From NCBI GenBank assembly GCA_017508245.1, contig JAFVZI010000010.1, forward strand, positions 1-64,000: a stretch of DNA of 64,000 bases, in the 5' to 3' direction. The DNA is from Helicobacteraceae bacterium (GTDB lineage Bacteria; Campylobacterota; Campylobacteria; Campylobacterales; Helicobacteraceae). The notes under the pieces were generated by a model, which worked only from the letters and a program-made list of their open reading frames with translations, searched no databases and was not told the origin of the DNA. Of the stretch, positions 48,087 to 56,397 are shown in pieces. Positions within the stretch are counted from its first letter, which is position 1. Each line of letters starts with the position of its first letter. Position numbers and translations under genes: made by a program.

Positions 48087-48637
48087 TTTTTGTTTCTTTG
48101 AGTATTTTTTACATTGAGTTTTGCATTGATATTTTTTGCACTAAGCAATCCTGCATTTGCATCATAATATATATTATCACCTTTTATATCTTGAAAATTA
48201 CCATTGATACTAAAAAAACCATTGCCCTCTAGGATGTTTTTCTCTATATGATATACAGCTTTTGTAGAATATAAATCATAGCCATCTCTACTATTATTCA
48301 CACCATCATCAAAAAATATAACATTATCTTTTTTAATAGCACTTTTTGTCGCCATCTTATCAATGATATCATTGTTCAATCTCTCCAAGATTACATCGCT
48401 AAATTCTTCAAATTTATCAAATTGTTTGGCATTTCGTGCGTACAACTTTGTAAGCAAATTCTCGTTATTTATTTGATAAATGGTAAAATTATTGAGTTCA
48501 ATTTTTGGTATATCACCGACATTTACATGTGGCATGACTGCATCTTTATCAAATGAAAAAATAATTACAATGCTAACAAATAGTAAAAATACAAAAAATA
48601 ATGAAACACTATTTCCAATATTTAATAAATTCTTCAT
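48083..48637 (-). CDS. lptC: LPS export protein LptC
   Basis: 184 residues with one N-terminal membrane helix (about 10-28) and a periplasmic OstA-like part (ATKSAIKKDNVIFFDDGVNNSRDGYDLYSTKAVYHIEKNILEGNG, then FQDIKGDNIYYDANAGLLSAKNINA). Extracts LPS from the inner membrane complex LptBFG. Overlaps kdsC by 29 nt and lptA by 4 nt. Confidence 0.85.
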   Translation of the reverse strand: MKNLLNIGNSVSLFFVFLLFVSIVIIFSFDKDAVMPHVNVGDIPKIELNNFTIYQINNENLLTKLYARNAKQFDKFEEFSDVILERLNNDIIDKMATKSAIKKDNVIFFDDGVNNSRDGYDLYSTKAVYHIEKNILEGNGFFSINGNFQDIKGDNIYYDANAGLLSAKNINAKLNVKNTQRNKK

Positions 48638-49118
48638 ACATATCTTCTTGTTTCAATATATATTCAATTGTCTCCCTAATAGCGCCATCTCCACCATTAT
48701 TATTTAGCTTAATTGCAATATTTGATATTTCATTAACACAATCATTTGGGGCAAATTTAAGTGCAACTTCATTAAACATAGATATATCATTTAAATCATC
48801 ACCAATTGCCGCACAAGCACTAGAATCTATGTTTAACTTTTGCTGCAACTCCCTAACACATTTGCCTTTATCTTTTATACCCATAAATACATAGCTAATG
48901 CCTATTTCTTTTGCTCTATGTTCAATGATAGGGCTGTTTCTACCTGTAATAATAGCTACACTTCTGCCTATCTTGTTCCAATATGCTATACCAAGTCCAT
49001 CTTTAACAGAAAATGATTTCATTATTTCGTAGGATTTGCCTAAATTTATATCAAATGAAAAATGTAATTTGCCATCAGTCAATGTGCCATCTACATCAAG
49101 ACACAAAAGCTTAATCAC
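48609..49118 (-). CDS. kdsC: 3-deoxy-D-manno-octulosonate 8-phosphate phosphatase KdsC
   Basis: HAD-type phosphatase producing free Kdo for LPS. LCLDVDGTLTDGKLHF (about 5-20) holds the two catalytic Asp; AIITGRNSPIIEHRAKEIGI and AAIGDDLNDISMF are the other HAD motifs. 169 residues. Linked to lptC/lptA, in line with LPS synthesis and transport. Confidence 0.93.
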   Translation of the reverse strand: MIKLLCLDVDGTLTDGKLHFSFDINLGKSYEIMKSFSVKDGLGIAYWNKIGRSVAIITGRNSPIIEHRAKEIGISYVFMGIKDKGKCVRELQQKLNIDSSACAAIGDDLNDISMFNEVALKFAPNDCVNEISNIAIKLNNNGGDGAIRETIEYILKQEDMYEEFIKYWK

Positions 49119-49687
49119 AGCATTCCTTTTGTAGATGGAAGAGTTATTCTATCATTTTGTTTTACTGCATTTCTAAATGCAACAGCAAAACTTTTAAATA
49201 TAGCTTCGCTTATATGATGTAAATTTTTTCCTCTTTTATAGATTATATGGACACTCAGATTTGCATTAGATACCAATGCCCTAAAAAATTCTTCTACCAA
49301 TTCAGCATCAAATGTCCCTATTTTACCACTTAGTGGAGCTTCAAATACCAAAAAAGCACGATTTGATACGTCAATACTACACTCCACGCAAGCCTCATCC
49401 ATCACAACACTAGCATAGCCAAACCTCTCAATTCCATTTGCCGGATAAAGACTTTGATGCAATAATTCACCAATTACAATACCACAATCCTCAACACTAT
49501 GATGATAATCAACATCTATATCGCCACTACACTGTAATTCCAAATCAATCAAACTATGTCTTACAAAAGAATCGAGCATATGATTAAAAAAACTTATACC
49601 TGTATCAATAGAACTCTTTGAATTACCATAAAGATTAAACTTCGCTGTTATGTTGGTTTCTTTTGTAGTCCTAGTTAGTGTTTTCAT
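49115..49687 (-). CDS. hisB: Imidazoleglycerol-phosphate dehydratase
   Basis: Sixth step in histidine synthesis. 190 residues with the metal-binding His motifs FFNHMLDSFVRHSLIDL, DYHHSVEDCGIVIGE and HHISEAIFKSFAVAFRNA. Only the IGPD domain is present, without phosphatase. Histidine synthesis genes are scattered: only a HisZ-like gene is also in this window. Overlaps kdsC by 4 nt. Confidence 0.94.
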   Translation of the reverse strand: MKTLTRTTKETNITAKFNLYGNSKSSIDTGISFFNHMLDSFVRHSLIDLELQCSGDIDVDYHHSVEDCGIVIGELLHQSLYPANGIERFGYASVVMDEACVECSIDVSNRAFLVFEAPLSGKIGTFDAELVEEFFRALVSNANLSVHIIYKRGKNLHHISEAIFKSFAVAFRNAVKQNDRITLPSTKGML

Positions 49688-49699
49688 AAATTTTTACTC

Positions 49700-50707
49700 C
49701 TAATCTCGTATCAAGAAACCATCGATTTTGTTATCCTTTATGAAATCTTTAGCTTCATCTTCACTCTTAAAACCTGTTACAAATACTCTATAAATCGCTT
49801 CTCCATTTAATTCACCGCTCTTGATAATAGTTGAATATCCACTATAATTATGGGTATCTTTAAAGATATTGGCTCCGTTTTCTTTTCTAAATGCACCAAT
49901 TTGAACCGCAAAATTTCCACCAGACACACTATATTCTACATTTCCTACTTTAAACTCATCTTTTAATTCACTTGAATTTACCATATCTCTTACCATGGTT
50001 GATTGATTTGCAATATCATCTGACACAACACCATTGAAGCCAACTACTTCAATATTCACTTTAGCAGTTCCAGTTTTTACCATATCAATATCTTTTGCAG
50101 CAGCAGCAGATAAATCTATAATCCTACCTTCAACAAATGGACCCCTATCATTTATCCGCACAATTGTGCTTCTATTTGTATCTTTACTTATAACTTTTAC
50201 TATTGTATTCATAGGAAGAGTTTTGTGTGCTGCAGTGTGTAGATTCATATCATAAGTTTCACCATTTGATGTTTTTTTATTATGGAAATCTGGACCATAC
50301 CAACTAGCAATACCATCATAACTCTCACCAATACTAACTTTTTGCGGATAATACCATTTACCATTAATTTGATATGGCTTCATAGTGGCTCTTTGTAATG
50401 CCTCAGAATCCCTTGCATTTCCTAATTGTATATTTTCTGGAGGTGGAAGCGTAGAAACACTATGATCAACATTTTGCTCTTTGGTGCGATCATTATTAGA
50501 TATAGTTGTATTGTTATTTCTTGAATCATAATTACTGCTATATGTATTATCTTTATAATAGTTAGATTCTGATGGTGAATAACCATTTAAATAATCTTGA
50601 AACCCCTCATAATCTTGAAACGAACCAATCCCTCCACGATATGTAGAAGTACTAGCACAACCAGCCAAAAAAATGAATAATGTAATTAAATAAATATGCT
50701 TAATCAA
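49700..50707 (-). CDS. rlpA: RlpA-family lytic transglycosylase/septal lipoprotein
   Basis: Lipobox IFLAGC (Cys17), an Asn/Ser-rich low-complexity linker (about 20-95), the RlpA double-psi barrel GIASWYGPDFHNKKTSNGETYDMNLHTAAHKTLPMNTIVKV with RINDRGPF, and a C-terminal SPOR domain (FAVQIGAFRKENGANIFKDTHNY) that binds denuded septal glycan. 335 residues. Followed in the same transcript by hisB; preceded 2 nt upstream by mltD. Confidence 0.88.
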   Translation of the reverse strand: MIKHIYLITLFIFLAGCASTSTYRGGIGSFQDYEGFQDYLNGYSPSESNYYKDNTYSSNYDSRNNNTTISNNDRTKEQNVDHSVSTLPPPENIQLGNARDSEALQRATMKPYQINGKWYYPQKVSIGESYDGIASWYGPDFHNKKTSNGETYDMNLHTAAHKTLPMNTIVKVISKDTNRSTIVRINDRGPFVEGRIIDLSAAAAKDIDMVKTGTAKVNIEVVGFNGVVSDDIANQSTMVRDMVNSSELKDEFKVGNVEYSVSGGNFAVQIGAFRKENGANIFKDTHNYSGYSTIIKSGELNGEAIYRVFVTGFKSEDEAKDFIKDNKIDGFLIRD

Positions 50708-50709
50708 CC

Positions 50710-51828
50710 TTATCTCCCATTTACTGAATTATTTACCATTGCATATTTGCTATTTGTAAGTGGAATTATCAACTTTTGGTTAATAGAAATCAATGTTTTT
50801 TTCAAATTATTTGCGACTTTTATAGAGTTTATGCTAACACCATATTTTCTTGATATGCTATACAAACTATCGCCTTTTACAACCTTATATGTAACAAAAT
50901 GCGTTTTGAAATCTATCTTTTTTGGGTCAAAATTTTGTTTGAAACTAAGTAAATATTCATATGGTAAATAAACATCAAATTCCACCTTATCAGATGGTGG
51001 TAAAAAATCATATCTAAATTGTCTATTATATTGTTTAAGCTCTTTTAGACTGATGCCTGCACCTTTTGCAATAGAATCTAGGCTAACTCCACCTTGAATC
51101 TTGATTGATGTTAGAGTAGTAGTTACGCCTCTATTTAAAAAATACTCTTTCTCTTCATTTTTTAAGATTCCAATATCATTAAATGCAGCCCCCATAGATA
51201 TAATCATTCTTATATAACTTCTCGTTTCCGATGGAATATATTTTTTATTCTCATTCATTAATACCCAAACATCATCGCTTCCTGCTTCTTTTATAGCTCT
51301 TTGCAATCGTCCTATACCACAATTATAAGCCATTGCTGCTAAATACCATTTTCCAGTTGCATTGTATAAAAACTTCAAATATTTTATGGCTGCAGCGGTA
51401 GATTTTATCGGGTCCCTTCTTTCATCTATAAAATCATCTATTCTAAGACCTAGCTGCCTTCCTGTGCTAGGCATAATTTGCCAAATACCAGATGCTTTTT
51501 TTGGCGAATATGCCCTTGGTGAAAATTCAGATTCAGCCATAGCTAAATATAAAAATTCTTGTGGAACCCCTGCATCACTTAACATTTGTTTTAAAATAGG
51601 TATATAAACATATCCTCTCTCAAAACTATCAATAAAAGATTCCCATCTCTCACCACTAATTATTTGATTATGCATTTCAAATAAACTGACATCAGCTTGA
51701 AATGAAGTATCAATATCAAATGCGTTTAAAATACTCTCTCCCGCACTGAATTGATTCTCATAAAAATTAGCATTGCTTATAGAAACAAATATGGCAACAA
51801 AAATAAATTTGGCTAAATTATTTCGCAA
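50710..51828 (-). CDS. mltD: Membrane-bound lytic transglycosylase MltD
   Basis: Signal peptide (1-20), SLT domain with catalytic Glu in YLAMAESEFSPRAYSPKKASGIWQIMPSTGRQLGL (about 97-131), MAYNCGIGRLQRAIKEAG, and a LysM domain at the C terminus (YKVVKGDSLYSISRKYGVSINSIKVANNL). 372 residues. Cleaves glycan strands, paired with RlpA. Confidence 0.88.
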   Translation of the reverse strand: MRNNLAKFIFVAIFVSISNANFYENQFSAGESILNAFDIDTSFQADVSLFEMHNQIISGERWESFIDSFERGYVYIPILKQMLSDAGVPQEFLYLAMAESEFSPRAYSPKKASGIWQIMPSTGRQLGLRIDDFIDERRDPIKSTAAAIKYLKFLYNATGKWYLAAMAYNCGIGRLQRAIKEAGSDDVWVLMNENKKYIPSETRSYIRMIISMGAAFNDIGILKNEEKEYFLNRGVTTTLTSIKIQGGVSLDSIAKGAGISLKELKQYNRQFRYDFLPPSDKVEFDVYLPYEYLLSFKQNFDPKKIDFKTHFVTYKVVKGDSLYSISRKYGVSINSIKVANNLKKTLISINQKLIIPLTNSKYAMVNNSVNGR

Positions 51829-51914
51829 TAAGACCTCTATATATAAAAATTTTATAAAATCACAGATTATACTTATTTTTTCTTAAAGTATTTTTTTTGC
51901 TTTTTGTAAAAAAA

Positions 51915-52703
51915 TCAAATCTTAAATAATTTCAAAGCATTATTTGTTGTGCTTGTAGCGATAGTATCTAAATCTAAATGCAAAGTATCCCCTAAACGTG
52001 CCGCAATGATTGGTATATATTCCGGCATATTTATTTTACCTCTATGTGGCATTGGGGCTAAATATGGAGAATCTGTCTCTAAAATAAGGGATTCTAATGC
52101 CAAATCTTGCAAACAATCTCGCAAACTTTGTGCATTTTTAAAGCTTACAACTCCGCCAATGCCATAATAAGTAGGACAAGACAATGCATTTACAAGCCTT
52201 TTATCGCCACCAAAACAATGAAAAACCAAACCCACAATATCGCTATCATAATCTTTCAAAATTCTAACTACATCATCATTAGAATCTCTAGTATGAATTA
52301 TGATTGGTAAGTTATTGGAGATTGCAAGCTCTATTTGGAATCTAAAAGCCCTCTCTTGTGCTAATTTTATATCATCACAATTATTGGAATCAAAATAGTG
52401 ATAATCAAGCCCTATTTCACCTATTGCAACGCATTTTGGATTGCTCAAAATATCTTTTATTTTTGATTGCATATCAAAATCAAAATCACCGATTTCTATG
52501 GGGTGAATCCCACTTGCAAAAAATACACCGCTATATTTTTCTGCGATTTGTGCTGCATAAGACAAATCATCTACACTAGCTCCGGGAATTATAATCTTTT
52601 GCACTCCAAGACTAAAGGCATTTGTAATTATTTCATCAAGATTCTCTTTGTATTCTTTACTATCTAAATGACAATGCGTATCAATATACACACTAAACTC
52701 CAT
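51915..52703 (-). CDS. tatD: TatD-family metal-dependent hydrolase
   Basis: TIM-barrel DNase-like enzyme with metal-site motifs IDTHCHLDSKE (about 6-16), GEIGLDYHY, IIHTRDSNDD, VFHCFGG and ETDSPYLAP. I start at ATG 52703 because the family begins right before the THCHLD motif. The frame stays open for another 74 codons upstream, but that stretch crosses the divergent ribE promoter area and looks random. 262 residues. Confidence 0.9.
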   Translation of the reverse strand: MEFSVYIDTHCHLDSKEYKENLDEIITNAFSLGVQKIIIPGASVDDLSYAAQIAEKYSGVFFASGIHPIEIGDFDFDMQSKIKDILSNPKCVAIGEIGLDYHYFDSNNCDDIKLAQERAFRFQIELAISNNLPIIIHTRDSNDDVVRILKDYDSDIVGLVFHCFGGDKRLVNALSCPTYYGIGGVVSFKNAQSLRDCLQDLALESLILETDSPYLAPMPHRGKINMPEYIPIIAARLGDTLHLDLDTIATSTTNNALKLFKI

Positions 52704-52755
52704 AATAAAAATTAAGTTAAAATAATAGCAGAATCTAAAAGCAAGAGGTTTTTTT

Positions 52756-53373
52756 ATGTTTAGTGGATTGGTTAAACATATAGGAATTGTAAAGAATTTT
52801 AGTGGTGAAACAATCACAATAAAAAGTGATATTAAGCCAACAATTGGTGCAAGTATCGCGGTAAATGGCATTTGCCTAACGGCAACAAGATATAAAAATG
52901 GTGAATTTGATGCAGTGCTTAGCAAAGAAAGTAGAAATAATATTGCTATTGAAAATCTAAAAGATAGAGTGCATTTAGAAGAGGCTCTAACTTTAAATGA
53001 TAGATTGGATGGGCATATAGTGCAAGGACATATTGATTGTATAGGGATTATTAGAAAAATAGAAAAAAATGAAAATGGATTTGACTTTTATATTGAATTT
53101 GATGAGAGCAAAATACCCTTGATAGTGCCAAAAGGAAGTATTGCCATAGATGGAATAAGCCTCACCATAAATTCATTGCAAAAAAATATCTTTAAACTTA
53201 CAATCATTCCTCACACATTTAAAAATACATTATTTCACACATATCAAATAAATAGAAGAGTAAATATTGAAACTGACATCATAAATAGAGGTATCTATCA
53301 TATATTAAAACACATAAAGGTAGAATCTGCTCCAAATTGGAGAGACATAGATTCTGTGTTATTGAGTTATTAA
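52756..53373 (+). CDS. ribE: Riboflavin synthase alpha chain
   Basis: Dismutates two lumazine molecules to riboflavin. Two lumazine-binding repeats: MFSGLVKHIGIV/GASIAVNGICLTA and LDGHIVQGHIDCIGII/GSIAIDGISLTI. 205 residues. No FMN riboswitch structure seen upstream. Followed 1 nt later by the FlhB-like gene. Confidence 0.93.
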   Translation: MFSGLVKHIGIVKNFSGETITIKSDIKPTIGASIAVNGICLTATRYKNGEFDAVLSKESRNNIAIENLKDRVHLEEALTLNDRLDGHIVQGHIDCIGIIRKIEKNENGFDFYIEFDESKIPLIVPKGSIAIDGISLTINSLQKNIFKLTIIPHTFKNTLFHTYQINRRVNIETDIINRGIYHILKHIKVESAPNWRDIDSVLLSY

Positions 53374-53374
53374 A

Positions 53375-53641
53375 ATGGACACAAAAAAAGCTGTGGCACT
53401 TGTATATGGCGATAATATAAGTGTGCCAAAAGTAGTTGCAAGCGGAAAAGAAAAAATTGCATTTGAAATTATTAAAAAAGCAAAAGAATACAATATACCT
53501 ATATTTCAAAATAAAGAACTTGTGGATTCTCTTATCAATCTTGATATAGGTGATGAGATAAATGAAGAATCTTATCTTGGTGTAGCAAAGATTTTAATAT
53601 GGCTAAATGATATTGAAAACAACGCACAATTAAGCAAATAA
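53375..53641 (+). CDS. FlhB C-terminal domain paralogue (FlhX/FhlB)
   Basis: 88 residues matching the cytosolic C-terminal part of FlhB: AVALVYGDNISVPKVVASGKEKIAFEIIKKAKEYNIPIFQNKELVDSLINLDIGDEIN. No membrane part and no cleavable NPTH: it starts at about the position just after the cleavage site. In H. pylori the similar protein (HP1575) can replace the FlhB C-terminal fragment. Cotranscribed with ribE, ending 4 nt from a convergent gene. Confidence 0.85.
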   Translation: MDTKKAVALVYGDNISVPKVVASGKEKIAFEIIKKAKEYNIPIFQNKELVDSLINLDIGDEINEESYLGVAKILIWLNDIENNAQLSK

Positions 53642-53644
53642 ATT

Positions 53645-54397
53645 CTAAATTATTTTTTCTTGCCCTATTCTATACAATGCAAAATCATATTTGATAGGGT
53701 CATCTTTATCAAATTTAGCCAAATTATCTGTAATTTCTAATGCCGATTGCAGATCATAACTCTTTCTATTTAACAATCCAAGTTTTTTAGATACTTTAAA
53801 TGTATGCGTATCAAGTGGTAAAATGAGGTGTTTTGTAGATACTCTATCACCCCAAATTCCAATGTCAATATTGTCTTTTCTCACTAACCATCTAAGAAAC
53901 ATATTCCATCTTTTTAGTGGCGATGAAGCACTTGATTTTATACTTTTTCGGCCTATCAAAAAATCAAGTCCATTTGTCAGTTCTACCCTATTTCTAAGAG
54001 ATTCTATCATTGCATTTATTCCAAATAAGACATTGTTTTCTTTGTTGTAAGAATCTAAAAAAATATTTTTTATTCCACCATTTTCTATAATATCATGCAT
54101 ACATAAGAATATATTTTTTATATCGTCTCTTGTTTGGAATCTATACAAGGGAAAAGACGTATTTAAAATAGCCTCTCTATTATCAATGACATTAAAATCT
54201 ATTGATAATAGCGTTTTTAGAATCTGCTTTGCATTGCCATATGATAAAAGTGCACAAATTAGAGCAATTTCACTGATGTATTTAGAATCTAAATATTTTT
54301 TGACAGCAAAAAGTGGGTCTGGCTTATCCTCGCTTAACTCAAATACCGTATTTCTAGCTTCATATTCTTTATCTAGTCTCTGTTTTAAGTCATTCAT
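53645..54397 (-). CDS. TIGR02757 family protein
   Basis: 250 residues resembling the TIGR02757 (DUF2400) family: DPLFAVKKYLDSKYISEIALICALLSYGNAKQIL, KRWNMFLRWLVRKDNIDIGIWG and STKHLILPLDTHTFKVSKKLGLL. The helix-rich shape resembles HhH DNA glycosylases, but no enzyme activity is known. Single gene between flhX and the OMP. Confidence 0.8.
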   Translation of the reverse strand: MNDLKQRLDKEYEARNTVFELSEDKPDPLFAVKKYLDSKYISEIALICALLSYGNAKQILKTLLSIDFNVIDNREAILNTSFPLYRFQTRDDIKNIFLCMHDIIENGGIKNIFLDSYNKENNVLFGINAMIESLRNRVELTNGLDFLIGRKSIKSSASSPLKRWNMFLRWLVRKDNIDIGIWGDRVSTKHLILPLDTHTFKVSKKLGLLNRKSYDLQSALEITDNLAKFDKDDPIKYDFALYRIGQEKII

Positions 54398-54459
54398 TTT
54401 ACAATATCCAAAAAATTAATATAAACCTATAATTATACTATTCAAATAATCTTAACTTA

Positions 54460-54468
54460 TGGTACAAT
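54460..54468 (+). promoter_or_regulatory. Extended -10 promoter of the OMP gene
   Basis: TG-G-TACAAT with 39 nt to the ATG at 54508, and AAAGGG near the start. Confidence 0.45.
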
Positions 54469-54507
54469 AATGCGATAATTAAGACTTTCAAAAATAAAAG
54501 GGTTAAT

Positions 54508-55161
54508 ATGCTTAAAAAACTAATCATAGCCATCTTGGTAACTTCACCTATTTTTGCAAAAACATTTAGCCTTGAGGCATTATATGGATTTGGAATTGTG
54601 AATATACCGACAGAACAGGGTAAATTAGATGGAAATGCACAAGATGGTGGAATCCGAGCGATATTTTTTACTGATAATTTCACACACGAAGTATTAGGAA
54701 GAGCCACTTTTACATCAAGTGTGAAGGCAAATAGCCTTGCATCTAAATATACCGCTTGGGAAGCAGAATATAGATTTGGCAGCAGAATGGATAACGATAT
54801 GGCGAAGCTTGGAATGTTGGCAGGTAGTGCATATCTAGGACTGGGATACCAAAGCCTTATGACAAAAGTAAGCAGTAAAAACACTACAAATTATATATAT
54901 ATGCCATTTGGGTTCTGGGGTGAAGATGATGCTGGTGCAAGCGGTCTGAAAATGAGATATGGATTGAATTTTAAAGCAATGTTTTTTGATGATTCTACAG
55001 GAAAATTTAAATGGGATTTCTTGCTAGGTGGAAAAGTATATGCTGGAGTAGGATATTCACTTGGAAATGTTGTGGATATATTTGGACAGCTATTCTTTAC
55101 ATATAATGCACCTGTCAAAAAACTAAAAATATATGGTATTGAGGCTGGAATCCAATTCTAA
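54508..55161 (+). CDS. Outer-membrane beta-barrel protein
   Basis: Signal peptide (1-17, cleaved after IFAK or nearby), then alternating barrel strands (LEALYGFGIVNIP, FTHEVLGRATFTSSV, YTAWEAEYRFGS, SAYLGLGYQSLM, MRYGLNFKAMFF, KVYAGVGYSLGNVVDIFGQLFF) and a final Phe. 217 residues suggest an 8-10 strand barrel. Similar small barrels are common in Helicobacter; substrate unknown. Own promoter and hairpin, so monocistronic. Confidence 0.75.
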   Translation: MLKKLIIAILVTSPIFAKTFSLEALYGFGIVNIPTEQGKLDGNAQDGGIRAIFFTDNFTHEVLGRATFTSSVKANSLASKYTAWEAEYRFGSRMDNDMAKLGMLAGSAYLGLGYQSLMTKVSSKNTTNYIYMPFGFWGEDDAGASGLKMRYGLNFKAMFFDDSTGKFKWDFLLGGKVYAGVGYSLGNVVDIFGQLFFTYNAPVKKLKIYGIEAGIQF

Positions 55162-55166
55162 AGATT

Positions 55167-55182
55167 TAGCACTTTTGTGCTA
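55167..55182. terminator. Short bidirectional hairpin
   Basis: TAGCAC, TTTT loop, GTGCTA, between the convergent OMP and ftsL-like genes. Weak stem (6 bp) and AT-rich flanks. Confidence 0.45.
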
Positions 55183-55190
55183 GATTAATA

Positions 55191-55487
55191 TTATTTTATC
55201 TCCTCGATTTCAAGCGTTAGGAAATTGAATTTTACGACTTCTAATCTTTGTTGCAACTCGGCATTTTCTGCTTTTAGAGCTTCTTTTCTTGATTGTAATT
55301 CGTTTATGTCTTTACTGGCATAGTAAATATTGCTAGATAAATATATCTTTGGAGCAAAAAAGATTATACAAAGAAATAAAATCGCATATGCAAAAAATAT
55401 ATGCCTAAGTTCTATGCCTTCATTATTGTCATCTAAATTATTGAGTAAATCTTGTTTTTCATCTAAGCTGACTTCATTATTATTCAT
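55191..55487 (-). CDS. FtsL-like small membrane protein
   Basis: 98 residues: one membrane helix (about 28-48), then a heptad-rich periplasmic part (YASKDINELQSRKEALKAENAELQQRLEVVKF). Position directly after rsmH (8-nt overlap) is that of the division protein FtsL in many bacteria. Sequence is too short for certainty. Confidence 0.65.
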   Translation of the reverse strand: MNNNEVSLDEKQDLLNNLDDNNEGIELRHIFFAYAILFLCIIFFAPKIYLSSNIYYASKDINELQSRKEALKAENAELQQRLEVVKFNFLTLEIEEIK

Positions 55488-56397
55488 AGAATCTAAAACA
55501 CCTCATCTTAGCACTTCGCGAACGTTTATTTAACCTAATCTCATTTTGACTTGGGATAATTGGTTTTTTGCTTAAAATATCGCCTTTTTTGTAATTATTG
55601 CCACAAATACATTTTATAGTATCGTCGCTACAAATACACGATTTTGCCCAAGCCCTAAACCTTTCTTTCACTATTCTATCTTCAAGTGAATGAAATGAAA
55701 TTATAGCAACTTTTACATTTTTTATATTTTCTATATTTTTTAAAAATCTTTTAAGCTCTCCCAATTCATCATTGACTTCTATGCGTAATGCCTGAAATAC
55801 AAGAGTAGCTGGGTGTATTCTTGAGCTAATTTTAGAATTAGATTCTATTAATTGGCTTAATTCTTTTGCAGTATTTATTGTATGATTTTTGCGATAATCA
55901 AGTATCATTTTTGTAACCGGAATTGGATTTTTTATTTCTCCGTATTCAGTAAAAATTCTATGAAGTTCATCTTTTGAATATGAATTAATTATCATTTTTG
56001 CTGTGATATGAGAATCTAAATCCATTCTCATATCAAGATTATCACTATAAAAACTAAAACCTCGACTAAGATTATCTACTTGATATGACGATATGCCAAT
56101 ATCAGCTAAGATTCCAGTAATATTATTATTTTTAGATAGGATTTCTTTAATACCATTTGAAAAATTAGAATGAACAACCTCCAATCTATCGCTATTTTTC
56201 TTTAGTCTCTCTTTTGCTAATGTGATAGCTTCTATATCTTTATCAATTCCAATAATATTGATATCTTTATTTTCCTCTAATAATGCAAAAGAATGTCCGC
56301 CAAGCCCTAATGTCGCATCAATTATAGTCCCTTTAGAATCTCTAAATTCCTTAAGGACTTCATTTAGTAAAACTGGTATGTGAGAGAACTCATTCAT
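55480..56397 (-). CDS. rsmH: 16S rRNA (cytosine1402-N4)-methyltransferase
   Basis: SAM motif IDATLGLGGHSFALLEE (about 21-37), GILADIGISSYQVDNLSRGFSFYSDNLDMRMD, and AIISFHSLEDRIVKERFRAWAK are hallmarks. 305 residues. Overlaps the AsmA-like gene by 4 nt and the ftsL-like gene by 8 nt. Confidence 0.94.
   Translation of the reverse strand: MNEFSHIPVLLNEVLKEFRDSKGTIIDATLGLGGHSFALLEENKDINIIGIDKDIEAITLAKERLKKNSDRLEVVHSNFSNGIKEILSKNNNITGILADIGISSYQVDNLSRGFSFYSDNLDMRMDLDSHITAKMIINSYSKDELHRIFTEYGEIKNPIPVTKMILDYRKNHTINTAKELSQLIESNSKISSRIHPATLVFQALRIEVNDELGELKRFLKNIENIKNVKVAIISFHSLEDRIVKERFRAWAKSCICSDDTIKCICGNNYKKGDILSKKPIIPSQNEIRLNKRSRSAKMRCFRFYE

Noticed and set aside
52704-52925. N-terminal 74-codon extension of tatD
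   Set aside because: TatD family starts just before THCHLD; the extension is antisense to ribE and has no domain.
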